Notes under the pieces: model-generated
The model's database searches: none
Told to the model about the DNA's origin: nothing
The model's input: only the letters and a program-made list of their open reading frames with translations
Program-made: the position numbers and the translations under genes
Shown here: positions 50,411 through 59,276 of the stretch, in pieces
How the letters are laid out: every line of letters starts with the position of its first letter
Position numbering within the stretch: position 1 is the first letter of the stretch
From: Candidatus Sacchlamyda saccharinae
GTDB lineage: Bacteria; Chlamydiota; Chlamydiia; Chlamydiales; Rhabdochlamydiaceae
Length of the DNA stretch: 64,000 nt
NCBI GenBank assembly: GCA_030408505.1
Contig: JAUHQI010000003.1
Location: forward strand, 1-64,000
Direction: 5' to 3'

Positions 50411-50854
50411 ATGTCAAAAGGCGTTTGGATTTTTCTCCTGGGGCTCACAGGCTTTCTGGCTCTCTGGCGCGGCGGAGAGGCTGGCTGGATGCTCTGGCAA
50501 TTCAATAGGCTCGAGATGGACGTGCCAGCCGAGCAGGTTGTTTACGAGGTAATTCCCAAAAGATCCAAATATTCAATTGCAGGTATATACTCTTATGTCT
50601 ATAAGGGGCAAGAGTTTAGCGGAAAATCGGTCCTTTCGGGGCCTAAGCATCTGAACCGAGTGTCTGCTGAGCTTGAGATCAAAAGGATGGAGGGGATGGA
50701 CCGGACGGTGTGGCTAAACACCCAAAAACCCTCCATTTCTTCCTTGGAAAGCGATTTCCCTCTCCGCGAGGTCCTTTATGGTCTTTGTACCATCGGAGTA
50801 TTCGTCTACTTCCTCTATCTATTTATTTTTTACAGAAGCCGCGAATTGAGCTAA
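50411..50854 (+). CDS. DUF3592-like membrane protein
   Basis: 147 aa. An N-terminal helix (VWIFLLGLTGFLALW) and C-terminal helix (VLYGLCTIGVFVYFLYLFIFY) flank an extracytoplasmic strand-rich domain (VVYEVIPKRSKYSIAG.., YVYKGQEFSGKSVLSG.., VWLNTQKP). This layout is that of DUF3592. It diverges from rpsT. Function unknown. Confidence 0.7.
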   Translation: MSKGVWIFLLGLTGFLALWRGGEAGWMLWQFNRLEMDVPAEQVVYEVIPKRSKYSIAGIYSYVYKGQEFSGKSVLSGPKHLNRVSAELEIKRMEGMDRTVWLNTQKPSISSLESDFPLREVLYGLCTIGVFVYFLYLFIFYRSRELS

Positions 50855-50949
50855 ATTAAAGATTCCACTACCCTTTGTATCCTTTATTCACAAAAATAGG
50901 GAAATTATGGCATCTCATCCTAATTACAACAGGATTTGGTTCAGATTAA

Positions 50950-51156
50950 GTGACTCATGCTCCTGGTGAAACATCTTCTAAAGCTCCACAGGCTGAAAAT
51001 GATAGAAATTTTGCGCGTTTGAGTGATTTGAGTGAGGGGGCTGCTAAACGAGCTTTGTCGGGTTCTGTTGGAGCTGTTCAAACGGCTCCGGCAGCTTCTC
51101 GGAGCGCTCCTGAAGCTGGAGAAGATCATCTTTTTGAATTTGAATTAGAATTATAG
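50950..51156 (+). CDS. Small acidic-tailed frame, probably part of a frameshifted gene
   Basis: 68 aa (THAPGETSSKAPQAEN.. to EDHLFEFELEL). The GTG 50950 lacks a ribosome site. An ATG at 50907 with AGGGAAATT upstream opens another frame (MASHPNYNRIWFRLSD) that ends at TGA 50967. One extra base near 50945 would explain both. Not recognised. It may be a decayed or mis-sequenced small gene of the same kind as the one at 51224. Confidence 0.35.
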   Translation: MTHAPGETSSKAPQAENDRNFARLSDLSEGAAKRALSGSVGAVQTAPAASRSAPEAGEDHLFEFELEL

Positions 51157-51186
51157 TTGAGTTTAATATAGTTTTTTTGGTATAAT
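51157..51186 (+). promoter_or_regulatory. Promoter of the 75-aa gene
   Basis: TTGAGT (51157-51162), an 18-nt spacer and TATAAT (51181-51186). The leader of about 30 nt contains AAAGGTGATTT before ATG 51224. Confidence 0.55.
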
Positions 51187-51223
51187 TTATTATAATATGG
51201 TAATATTAAAATAAAGGTGATTT

Positions 51224-51451
51224 ATGTCAGCAACAAAACTATTAGCCCAACTGTCTGAATGGGACCTCTCATTTAGCGATCCAAAAAATATCCACAATTT
51301 TCAAAAAAAAAGGGCGGAAGAAGAAAATGCTCATGCTTTAGCAGAAAGAAGCAAAGCTACCGAGGCCGTAGCCAGAAAAGCAGCTGTTGCACGACCAGCC
51401 TCTCCTCCAGAGATCGTTTCTGATTGGGGTGCAGCTTTAGGTCCATGCTAG
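51224..51451 (+). CDS. Small protein of unknown function
   Basis: 75 aa (MSATKLLAQLSEWDLSFSD.., ending SDWGAALGPC). A charged Ala/Glu/Lys helix lies in the middle (KKRAEEENAHALAERSKATE). A good ribosome site and promoter precede it. No signal or membrane segment. Not recognised. Ends 1 bp before the stop of the convergent CoiA-like gene. Confidence 0.6.
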   Translation: MSATKLLAQLSEWDLSFSDPKNIHNFQKKRAEEENAHALAERSKATEAVARKAAVARPASPPEIVSDWGAALGPC

Positions 51452-51452
51452 C

Positions 51453-52181
51453 TTACTCTCTCTTTAGCAAATGATGTAGCAATGCTAAGTAACCCTCTTT
51501 GAGTCGATGGCGCAAAGGGGGCTTTTTTGTGTCCTCTTGGAGTTTGTTTTGGAGGGCGAGGTCGAAGTAGTCGCCTTGGTGGTAGTGGCGCCAAGTTTGG
51601 CTGCGGGGCTGGAGGCTCTTTGGCCAGGTGCGATCTGGAAGGGGCTTTTGGATGCGGAGGTTGACAGGGCGTTTGCCGTAAGGGGTAAGGCGGTCGTAGA
51701 TGAGGCCGTCGCCCTCTTTGTCCATATTGGTGAAATAGGTGGTTTGGGTGCGGAGGTATTGCTCGGTGGGACTAGTCTTGTTGAAGGTGTGGTCGTGGAG
51801 GATCCAGACCAGGTTGAGGCCGAGGGAGGTGTAGTCGCGGGTACGGGCTTTGGCCTCGGCAAGGGTCATGGGTGAATATTGGATCTCGTAGACGGTCCGG
51901 TTGTGGAAGACGTCTGCGATGCGGTTTATTTGGGGAAAGGGTTTTTCGAGGATGGTGTCTGGGCCCAGGAGGGTTTGGAGGTAGAGCTGGAGGTGGAGGT
52001 GGATGACCCCTTTTTGAGCTCTTTCACAGTTGGTTTCGTGAGAGTGGTAGAAATGGGGGGCGGTTTTGGGGCCCGATTTTAGGCGAAGGGGAGCTTTGCA
52101 TTCTGGACAAATATAATTTTTTCTTTTCTCGGCAGAGGCAGCTGGAATGAGGGTGTTTTCCTCGAGAGCGAATATTTGCAT
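51453..52181 (-). CDS. CoiA-like competence/nuclease protein
   Basis: 242 aa. The N-terminal zinc ribbon-like part (NYICPECKAPLRLKSG, then FYHSHETNCERAQKG) is followed by a restriction-like core (RIADVFHNRTVYEIQYSPMTLAEAKART) with the D..ExQ arrangement of CoiA nucleases. CoiA acts with RecA on incoming DNA during transformation in Gram-positives. Shorter than Bacillus CoiA (about 370 aa). It diverges from rpoD. Role in Chlamydiae unknown; DNA uptake is plausible. Confidence 0.75.
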   Translation of the reverse strand: MQIFALEENTLIPAASAEKRKNYICPECKAPLRLKSGPKTAPHFYHSHETNCERAQKGVIHLHLQLYLQTLLGPDTILEKPFPQINRIADVFHNRTVYEIQYSPMTLAEAKARTRDYTSLGLNLVWILHDHTFNKTSPTEQYLRTQTTYFTNMDKEGDGLIYDRLTPYGKRPVNLRIQKPLPDRTWPKSLQPRSQTWRHYHQGDYFDLALQNKLQEDTKKPPLRHRLKEGYLALLHHLLKRE

Positions 52182-52242
52182 GGGAATCTATTTGGGATTT
52201 AGGCTATAATTTTAATCTGGCTTAAAGTATACAAATATCATC

Positions 52243-53922
52243 ATGACAAAAGAAGAAGAATCTTCCGCAACATATTCTACGTTATTCAATCAGCAGCATC
52301 AGCAAAAAATTGAAGAGCTGGTCACCTTGGCAAAGGATCAAGGGTATGTCACCTATGAGGAGATCAATGAAACTCTGCCAATGAGTTTTGACTCGGCAGA
52401 TCAGATTGATCAGGTCCTCATCTACTTAAGTGGCATGGATATCCAGATCCTCAATCAGGCTGAGGTAGAGAGGCAGAAAGAACGGAAGAAAGAGGCTAAA
52501 GAGTTAGAGGGGATTTCGAGGAAGGCTGAAGGCGCTTCGGATGACCCGGTTCGGATGTATCTCAAAGAGATGGGTTCTGTCCCGCTTCTTACCCGTGAGG
52601 AAGAAGTTGAGATCTCTAAGAGGATCGAAAAGGCGCAGATCCAGGTTCAGAAGATCATCATGCGTTTCCGCTATTCCACGCGCGAGGCGATCTCGATTGC
52701 CAATTACCTACTGACTGGGAAAGAGCGTTTTGATAAGTCTATCGCCGAAAAGGAAGTTGAGGATAAGACAAAATATCTGGCTTTGGTCCCTCGTGTCATT
52801 GAGCTGCTCATCAAAGAAGACGATTTCCTGCAGGGGCTTTTACTGCAGATGCGCGATCCTAAGCTAAAGAAAGCCGACAGGCTTAAGCTCTCTGAAGAAA
52901 TTGAAAAGTGTCGTATCCGTACGCAAGCTTATTTACGTCGGATGCATTTCCGCCACAATATCATTGAAGATTTTTGTGAAGTGATCATGAATGGTTATGA
53001 CCGTTTTATCATTTTAGAAAGGGAGAGCGAAGAACTTGCACCCCGCGCGGAAAAGAATAAGTTTGCCGCAGCAAAGCTGGCAGCGGTCCAGCGTAAGCTT
53101 GCAAAGCGAGAGCTGGCAGCGGGACGGAGCATCGGCGAATTTAAAAAAGATGTTCGGATGCTTCAGCGCTGGATGGACAAGAGTCAAGAAGCCAAGAGAG
53201 AAATGGTCGAGTCCAATTTGCGTCTTGTCATCTCCATTGCGAAAAAATACACCAATCGCGGTCTCTCTTTCCTCGATCTGATTCAAGAGGGGAACATGGG
53301 CCTTATGAAGGCTGTGGAGAAGTTTGAGTACCGAAGAGGGTATAAGTTCTCTACTTATGCTACCTGGTGGATCCGCCAAGCGGTGACCCGTGCGATTGCT
53401 GATCAGGCTCGTACGATCCGTATCCCTGTCCACATGATCGAGACGATCAACAAGGTCCTCCGTGGCGCGAAAAAGCTCATGATGGAAACAGGCAGAGAGC
53501 CCACTCCTGAAGAGCTAGCCCAAGAGCTTGGGCTCACCCCAGAGCGGGTACGTGAGATCTATAAGATCGCCCAGCACCCAATTTCCCTGCAAGCAGAAGT
53601 GGGAGAGGGGGGCGAGAGCCAATTTGGGGACTTCCTCGAAGATACGACGATCGAATCACCAGCAGAGGCGACGGGCTACTCGATTCTTAAGGACAAAATG
53701 AATGAGGTCCTAGATACTCTCACTGATCGGGAGAGGACCGTCCTTATAGAGCGCTTTGGTCTGCTCGATGGTAAGCCCAAAACCCTCGAAGAGGTGGGGA
53801 TGCGCTTTAAAGTGACCCGTGAGCGGGTTCGTCAGATTGAGGCTAAGGCCCTTCGTAAGATGCGCCATCCTACTCGAGCTAAGCAACTTCAGGCTTTCCT
53901 CGATCTCCTCGAAGAGGAATAA
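52243..53922 (+). CDS. rpoD: Primary RNA polymerase sigma factor (sigma66)
   Basis: 559 aa. Region 1.2 ([21 protein letters not shown]), region 2 ([21 protein letters not shown], then [19 protein letters not shown]), region 3 ([15 protein letters not shown]) and region 4 ([20 protein letters not shown], then [18 protein letters not shown]) are present. The 1.1 region is short and the non-conserved insert moderate, as in chlamydial sigma66 (about 570 aa). It drives most transcription and recognises the TTGnnn/TAnnnT promoters listed here. No strong promoter was fixed for it. Confidence 0.97.
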   Translation: MTKEEESSATYSTLFNQQHQQKIEELVTLAKDQGYVTYEEINETLPMSFDSADQIDQVLIYLSGMDIQILNQAEVERQKERKKEAKELEGISRKAEGASDDPVRMYLKEMGSVPLLTREEEVEISKRIEKAQIQVQKIIMRFRYSTREAISIANYLLTGKERFDKSIAEKEVEDKTKYLALVPRVIELLIKEDDFLQGLLLQMRDPKLKKADRLKLSEEIEKCRIRTQAYLRRMHFRHNIIEDFCEVIMNGYDRFIILERESEELAPRAEKNKFAAAKLAAVQRKLAKRELAAGRSIGEFKKDVRMLQRWMDKSQEAKREMVESNLRLVISIAKKYTNRGLSFLDLIQEGNMGLMKAVEKFEYRRGYKFSTYATWWIRQAVTRAIADQARTIRIPVHMIETINKVLRGAKKLMMETGREPTPEELAQELGLTPERVREIYKIAQHPISLQAEVGEGGESQFGDFLEDTTIESPAEATGYSILKDKMNEVLDTLTDRERTVLIERFGLLDGKPKTLEEVGMRFKVTRERVRQIEAKALRKMRHPTRAKQLQAFLDLLEEE

Positions 53923-54008
53923 ATTTTTAAGTTGCTGTTATTTATTCTTTTACGTTCCGATTTTTCGATCAAATGTGTTAAGATATTATCAAGAAAAAGG
54001 AGTGACCA

Positions 54009-54638
54009 ATGAGCAATACACAAGCAGTGCAACCTGGCCAGCCAGTTGTAATAAAAATACAATCTCAAGAATCACAAGGCAGCTGGGCAGGAACTGCTTT
54101 TAGAATAGCTGTTGTTGGAGCCGCTGTTTTTGCTGCATGGCAACTTGGATTTGCGCAAGGCGCAGATGCCGCTTCACGAGAAGCTGGAGTTGCTTATGAA
54201 GAAATCATGAGCCGTCTTGCGTCAATGACTACCGACCTAAGAGAGCAAGCCTTTGCTTCCTTCAATGCTACGATGACCAGATTGCCTACGATCTCTGATG
54301 GCGGAAACAGCTCTTTCATGGCTAACTTTACCCAGTATGTCCCAACAAGTGTGATGGAGTTTTTCACAGGCGCTGCGCAAACGCCTGCGGGGCAATTTGC
54401 AGAGCAAGTTCGTAATCAGACGGGTACTGCTATGCCAAAAGTAGAAATGCCAGGCAGTGAAACGCTTACTGATATCGCGGCCAAAGCAGATGATGCTCTT
54501 TTTTATTTAAAAGGAGCATTTATTTATTATGCAGCAAACAAAGTGCTAAGTTCACCTGTTGCACATGTTACAGGAAAAGCAGCCTCTACTTTAGCATCTG
54601 TTGTATCTCCACTTGCAAGACGCCTAGCTGGAAGATAA
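54009..54638 (+). CDS. Small membrane protein of unknown function
   Basis: 209 aa, not recognised. AAAAGGAGTGACC gives a strong ribosome site. A hydrophobic segment at about 28-50 (GTAFRIAVVGAAVFAAWQLGF) is followed by a helical region and, at about 165-180, a weaker hydrophobic stretch (LFYLKGAFIYYAANKVL). The N-terminus has no charged signal peptide. Inc-like or periplasmic localisation is possible. Confidence 0.6.
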   Translation: MSNTQAVQPGQPVVIKIQSQESQGSWAGTAFRIAVVGAAVFAAWQLGFAQGADAASREAGVAYEEIMSRLASMTTDLREQAFASFNATMTRLPTISDGGNSSFMANFTQYVPTSVMEFFTGAAQTPAGQFAEQVRNQTGTAMPKVEMPGSETLTDIAAKADDALFYLKGAFIYYAANKVLSSPVAHVTGKAASTLASVVSPLARRLAGR

Positions 54639-54686
54639 AAAAGCTATCTTGATCTTATCTGAGGGTTTCTGTCATGCTGATATGCT

Positions 54687-56714
54687 ATGGCAGAAACCCT
54701 TTCTTTATTTAATGACATTTTTTTAGAAGGTGGCCTTCTCAATGAGAAGCTCTCTGACTATGAGTCTAGAGAGGGGCAGCAGGAGATGGCGGCCCACATC
54801 TGGACGGCTTTTGAGCAAGATGAGACGGCTCTTTTTGAGGCGGGTACGGGCATTGGGAAGAGTTTGGCCTATTTGATACCAGCTCTGATGTGGAGTTACC
54901 GGACTGGCGAGAAGATTGTCATCTCAACGCATACGATCTCTTTACAAGAGCAGCTCATAAACAAAGATCTGCCATTTTTGCTCGATGTATTAGGGGTTGA
55001 TCTGCGAGTTGTTTTAGCCAAGGGGATGGGGAACTATGTCTGCTTGCGTAAGCTCGATGATTTGTCGAAGAAATCGGGTGTTTACGATCAGTCTGTGGAT
55101 GCGTTAGCTTCCTGGTCGCAAAAAACGCAGGATGGGAGCAGGTCTGCTGTTCCGTTTGCGATGCAGTCAGATACGTGGGGCAAGGTCTATGCTGAGTCGG
55201 ATGCTTGTTCTTATATCAAGTGTCCCCACTACAAGCAGTGTTTCTTTTTTAAGGCTCGGAATAAGGCACAAGATGCCGATGTGATCATCGTCAATCACCA
55301 TTTGCTGATGGCCCATTTACAAAGCGAGGAGGATCGGGCGATCTTGCCTCCGTTTTCTCGTTTGATTATTGATGAGGCGCACCACTTAGAAAGTGTGGCT
55401 AGGTCTTCCCTTACCGAGGTGCTCGATCGCGTGCGGATCATGAAGGCTTTGGGACGGGTCCACTCGGAGGTTGATCCGGGATCGAGCCGCCTTTTTGCGA
55501 TTCGAGATTTGATCAAAGACAAGGGTCTTAAAACCAGGTTGGATATCGATTTGCCGGGAGAAAAGCGGTCTTTATTGGATGATGTACATGCAGCTTTTGA
55601 TAAGCTCGATGTGGCGTTTGCTAGAAGGGGAGCTTCTTATAAATGGAGAATTACCGAGCAGGCTTTAGCAGAGGCGCAGTGGGCAGAAGAGCTGATGCCT
55701 GCCTTTGGGACGTTGAAGGAGAAATTAAAGCGATATGCGGCCTCTTTGTTGAGCATCGAAAAGGAGCTCGATGACGAGACTAAAGAAAAAGTGGAGCATG
55801 CTCTTGTCGATATTGGGCAAGCGGCTGAGCGCCTAGAAGAGGTAGCCGAGCAGATTGAAGCTTTTTTCAAAGAGAAGGATGTCCGCTGGGCAGAGAAAAC
55901 GTATGAAGGGACGACCTTATCGGCGACCAAGCTCGATGTGGCTCCCTTTCTGGAAGAAAAGCTCTTTGAACCACTAAAGAGTGCAATACTATGTAGTGCG
56001 ACGCTCAGTGTGGGCAGCGCATTTACCCACGTAAAGAATAACCTCGGTTTGCAAAAGGAAGTGATTGAAAAAATCTACCCTTCTCCATTTGATTTTCAAA
56101 ACAGGACTCGCCTGCTTGGGATCAAAGATCTCTCGGCGCCCAATAGCTATTCTTTCATCAGTGAAGCAGCTGAGGTAATCAGAGAAGCCACCTCGATTAC
56201 GGGTGGAGGAGCGTTTGTCCTTTTTACCTCTTACGATATGCTCAACAAGTGTGCAAATGCTCTAGAGGACCTACCAATCCTAAAGCAGGGCGATCGCCCT
56301 CGGCACCAGCTTTTAGAAGAGTTTAAAAAGTGCCAAAATGGGATTCTTTTTGGGACCGATTCTTTCTGGGAGGGGGTGGATGTGGCTGGAGATGCCCTGC
56401 GCCTTGTGATCATCGTCAAGCTTCCCTTTCCCGTGCCATCAGAGCCTCTTTTAGAAGCAAAGTCTGAACTATTGCGTAGTCAAGACCGCGATCCTTTTAT
56501 GGAGGACTCGATCCCTCAAGCTGTAATGAAGTTTAAGCAGGGCTTTGGCCGACTTATGCGCCGGGCCGAAGATCGGGGATGTGTCCTATGTCTGGATCAA
56601 CGCCTCTTCACTAAGCGTTACGGTAAGATCTTTTTAGAAAGCTTGCCCGAGTGCCTAGTCTCCTATGACTCTAAGTCGCTGATATACAGTGAAATTAAAC
56701 AGTTCTATAAATAA
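54687..56714 (+). CDS. DinG/XPD-type DNA helicase
   Basis: 675 aa. Superfamily 2 helicase with an iron-sulfur cluster. ALFEAGTGIGKSLAYLIPAL (motif I), STHTISLQEQLI (Ia), NYVCLRKL..ACSYIKCPHYKQCFFF (four Cys), VIIVNHHLLM, LIIDEAHHLESVA (II), LCSATLSVG (III), FEGTDSFWEGVDV-type segment GTDSFWEGVDVAGDALR (V) and QGFGRLMRRAEDRG (VI). It unwinds 5'-3' DNA in repair. The E. coli homologues are DinG and YoaA. ATG 54687 lacks a ribosome site; a weak TTGATC/CATGCT pair with an 18-nt spacer ends 8 nt upstream. Confidence 0.9.
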   Translation: MAETLSLFNDIFLEGGLLNEKLSDYESREGQQEMAAHIWTAFEQDETALFEAGTGIGKSLAYLIPALMWSYRTGEKIVISTHTISLQEQLINKDLPFLLDVLGVDLRVVLAKGMGNYVCLRKLDDLSKKSGVYDQSVDALASWSQKTQDGSRSAVPFAMQSDTWGKVYAESDACSYIKCPHYKQCFFFKARNKAQDADVIIVNHHLLMAHLQSEEDRAILPPFSRLIIDEAHHLESVARSSLTEVLDRVRIMKALGRVHSEVDPGSSRLFAIRDLIKDKGLKTRLDIDLPGEKRSLLDDVHAAFDKLDVAFARRGASYKWRITEQALAEAQWAEELMPAFGTLKEKLKRYAASLLSIEKELDDETKEKVEHALVDIGQAAERLEEVAEQIEAFFKEKDVRWAEKTYEGTTLSATKLDVAPFLEEKLFEPLKSAILCSATLSVGSAFTHVKNNLGLQKEVIEKIYPSPFDFQNRTRLLGIKDLSAPNSYSFISEAAEVIREATSITGGGAFVLFTSYDMLNKCANALEDLPILKQGDRPRHQLLEEFKKCQNGILFGTDSFWEGVDVAGDALRLVIIVKLPFPVPSEPLLEAKSELLRSQDRDPFMEDSIPQAVMKFKQGFGRLMRRAEDRGCVLCLDQRLFTKRYGKIFLESLPECLVSYDSKSLIYSEIKQFYK

Positions 56715-56723
56715 AGTAAAACA

Positions 56724-56752
56724 TTGACATTTTGTTGGTTTTTTGTTAAGAT
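56724..56752 (+). promoter_or_regulatory. Promoter of the CX5R-motif gene, leaderless geometry
   Basis: TTGACA (56724-56729), a 17-nt spacer and TAAGAT (56747-56752). It ends 7 nt before ATG 56760. No ribosome site. Confidence 0.65.
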
Positions 56753-56759
56753 TAATGAA

Positions 56760-58217
56760 ATGAGTAGGGTTTCAACAGGGGTAGAACCTCTTCCAGTTTT
56801 TGTTTCACAGCCGCCGCCTGATCCGATTGAGAATAAGGTCAAGCGCGTTGCCTTCGTGTTTTTTGCTGGTCTATTATTTCTCGCTTTCTCCCCGATCACT
56901 CTTCCCCTTGCTCTCGGTGCTGGAGGGTATCGCCTCTACAGTCACATTAAATTCCGCCCGGCTATCGAAGAATTTGCGCAAAATCGCTATAAAGCTGTAT
57001 GCAAGGCTCTAAATGATGAAAAATTATTAGACAAAATTTATACACTTACAGAAATTTCCGAGATCCAAGAACTTTTAAAAATTAAGCCCTCGAATAATAT
57101 GCATGATCATATGCAAAAGGTGCGGGAAAAAATTGATGCAGCTTTAGGCGAAAATCCCACTGGTGAGAATGCAACATTTTTACGAGTCGCTGCCCACGCG
57201 CTCACCATTCATGCTGATGGAATGGAAGTATTTCAAAAGTGGGGAGAGAGGGCAATATGTAAAGGTTCATTATCCCTCCCATACGAAAGATTAGCGAAAG
57301 CTTTAGATTACGCCGTTGATGAATGCACAACTTTCCAAAAAGAGAACCTATGGGGTAATGTGTTATGGGCTTTCGCTCATCCTCAAAGAGCCGCATCTTC
57401 CTTTTTTGAACATATAGGATGGTCACATCCCTTGGCTTTTAATTCTTACCAGCATGGAAATGCCAATATTCGTATTGGGGCTTTTGAGGTAAATGGCCGA
57501 AAGATCCATTTTGTGTTGGGTCCTACTGCCACATGTGACAGACTTTTTACGGCTCATTTGCAGCATTTAAGGGAAACGAAAAAAGGGGTTCATGCTCAAC
57601 ATAGCGTTGAATCGCCTTGGCAAAATAATGAAGAGGTTCGACGCCAAAACCAGTTAAGAATCGCTGAGAATTACAATGATGTATCGATTTTTACTCTCGG
57701 TCATATCGAAGATAACGGGCTTGTCCCTCATATAGATGAGCATGGTATCCTTCTCCCTGAAAATTTTACTCAGAATGAAGAAATCAACGCTTTAGCTGCA
57801 AAGATGTTTGGAGATGATTCTGGACTTAGCAATAAAGCGCACCGTCTTGGTCTTCAAACTCTTATCGCCGTTCAGGGAATTTTCAATATGCCTGAAGGGG
57901 AACATTCTATGGGGCAAGCTTGTAAACAAGATATCGATCGAGGTGTGCTTGTTAATATTCTTACTATACTCTTTATGGATCAGCTAGCTGGAAAACCAAT
58001 TACTGACGAGCGGATTGCGCAGATGGCGGGGATTGTAATTCTTCGTGCTGCAATGGTGGATGATCGGCGCATTTTAGAGAAACGGTATGAAGCACTTAGT
58101 GAGCTTCTCCACTATATTGCTAAAAAACCAGAAGTTTTTGATCCGATGAAAAGACATTTTTTGGGAAGTGCCTGGTACAAGCCTTTTGTATCAAAAACAC
58201 AAGGGTTTGGAGCGTAG
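56760..58217 (+). CDS. Inc-like membrane protein with a CX5R phosphatase-type motif
   Basis: 485 aa. A polar N-terminus (1-26) is followed by a bilobed hydrophobic region (VAFVFFAGLLFLAFSPITLP, then LALGAGGY) at 30-58, then a large soluble domain. C388-K-x3-D393-R394 (in GQACKQDIDRGVL) keeps the Cys, Lys, Asp and Arg spacing of the CKxxxDR loop of SopB-type phosphoinositide and related CX5R phosphatases. The rest was not recognised. The stop overlaps a decayed tRNA. The promoter touches the ATG. A vacuole-facing phosphatase is a reasonable guess, no more. Confidence 0.7.
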   Translation: MSRVSTGVEPLPVFVSQPPPDPIENKVKRVAFVFFAGLLFLAFSPITLPLALGAGGYRLYSHIKFRPAIEEFAQNRYKAVCKALNDEKLLDKIYTLTEISEIQELLKIKPSNNMHDHMQKVREKIDAALGENPTGENATFLRVAAHALTIHADGMEVFQKWGERAICKGSLSLPYERLAKALDYAVDECTTFQKENLWGNVLWAFAHPQRAASSFFEHIGWSHPLAFNSYQHGNANIRIGAFEVNGRKIHFVLGPTATCDRLFTAHLQHLRETKKGVHAQHSVESPWQNNEEVRRQNQLRIAENYNDVSIFTLGHIEDNGLVPHIDEHGILLPENFTQNEEINALAAKMFGDDSGLSNKAHRLGLQTLIAVQGIFNMPEGEHSMGQACKQDIDRGVLVNILTILFMDQLAGKPITDERIAQMAGIVILRAAMVDDRRILEKRYEALSELLHYIAKKPEVFDPMKRHFLGSAWYKPFVSKTQGFGA

Positions 58218-58276
58218 CGGGGTCGAACTGCTGACCTCTACAATGCCATTGTAGCGCTCTATCAACTGCGCTTACT
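58208..58276 (-). pseudogene. tRNA-Ala remnant
   Basis: Matches the intact tRNA-Ala at 59123-59195 over about 68 nt with few changes (GGAGCGTAGCGGGGTCGAAC, CTCTACAATGCCATTGTAG). The 5' acceptor strand ACGCCCC is replaced by unrelated bases, so the acceptor stem cannot form. Confidence 0.85.
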
Positions 58277-58287
58277 TCTTTCTCTAA

Positions 58288-58450
58288 GGAAAGACGACTA
58301 TTGCTCAAAAAAATACACGAGGCTTTTCCCAATGACAGCGTTTTGATTTGCCAAGATTATTGCTACAAAGATATTTCAGATCTTGCTCTAGAAGAACCGA
58401 CTCAAGCAAATTTGATCATTCTGATTCTATTGATCTTCTATTTTTTGGAG
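58288..58450 (+). pseudogene. udk 5' fragment (decayed)
   Basis: Follows udk from GGAAGACGACCATTGC through CCAAGACTATTACTACAAAG and beyond with clear similarity (AAAGACGACTATTGC, TGATTTGCCAAGATTATTGC). Indels and stops break the frame. It lies just after the tRNA-Ala remnant, in the same order as in the intact pair. Confidence 0.85.
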
Positions 58451-58467
58451 AGAGAGATAAGATGGGT

Positions 58468-59100
58468 TCAGAGCCCTCCAAAGTTTGGCACCATTGGAAA
58501 AGACATAGGAACAATACGCGCAACTATACGGCCAAAGGTAAGCTCTAAAACACTTGGCCCGGTCCGGTAAAAGATATTCTTGTCGAGGGATGACACTTTT
58601 ATAGGTATTGCTTTTGGTGAGGGTGGAGCTGAAGGTGTCAGCGCAGCTGATGTATTTGAAATAGCAGGAATAGCTTTAGCTATACTAAAATGATATGCGG
58701 CAAGTGCTGCGAGGGTGATTGCAGCTATAGCGCCTCCGAGCAGTATTTCTTTTGTATATCTTCGTGTTCCTTTTTCTTTTGGTTCAGTTTTTTTCTGGGT
58801 AGACGGCTTTTCTCCCCAGAGGGCACTGTCAAATATATCAGTCAAGACGCGAGATGTTACTTGCATATCAGCTGCAAATTTCTCGTGCTGTTTTGATCCA
58901 AAAGGGCTAAGTGGCAGCGTTGCTATAGATAAAAAGGCATAGCAGGCTGTTTGTAGAGCAGCTAAGGCTACAGCTGCTGTGTTATAGGCTGTCTTTGAAA
59001 GAAAAGTAGACGCAATTTTTGCAAATTGATCATCGTCGGGATACTGAAATCCTCGTGCTTGTACATACAACCGGTCACAGAGATAAGATGGACTTGCCAT
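58468..59100 (-). CDS. Inc-like membrane protein of unknown function
   Basis: 210 aa. AAGGAGGGAGCA before ATG 59100 is an ideal ribosome site. Two hydrophobic zones: YNTAAVALAALQTACYAFLSIA (about 40-62) and LLGGAIAAITLAALAAYHFSI (about 118-140), separated by a basic linker with EPKEKGTRRYTK. No signal peptide. It sits between the udk fragment and tRNA-Ala. Not recognised. Confidence 0.65.
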   Translation of the reverse strand: MASPSYLCDRLYVQARGFQYPDDDQFAKIASTFLSKTAYNTAAVALAALQTACYAFLSIATLPLSPFGSKQHEKFAADMQVTSRVLTDIFDSALWGEKPSTQKKTEPKEKGTRRYTKEILLGGAIAAITLAALAAYHFSIAKAIPAISNTSAALTPSAPPSPKAIPIKVSSLDKNIFYRTGPSVLELTFGRIVARIVPMSFPMVPNFGGL

Positions 59101-59122
59101 TGCTCCCTCCTTAGAATGGGGT

Positions 59123-59195
59123 TGGAGCGTAGCGGGGTCGAACCGCTGACCTCTACAATGCCATTGTAGCGCTCTACCAACTGAGCTAACGCCCC
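59123..59195 (-). tRNA. tRNA-Ala (anticodon GGC)
   Basis: 73 nt. Acceptor GGGGCGT pairs with ACGCTCC (one GU). The anticodon stem CTACA/TGTAG encloses ATGGCAT, anticodon GGC. The T arm has GGTTCGACCCC. CCA is not encoded. Confidence 0.95.
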
Positions 59196-59276
59196 ATTGC
59201 GGGAAAGTTTATCCTATTCTCCTCTTTTCTTCAATTTAGAAAATACCTATTCTATCTCAAACTTTTTGGAGGCACC

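Noticed and set aside
58208-58276. Second functional tRNA-Ala
   Set aside because: The 5' acceptor strand is missing, so the acceptor stem cannot form.
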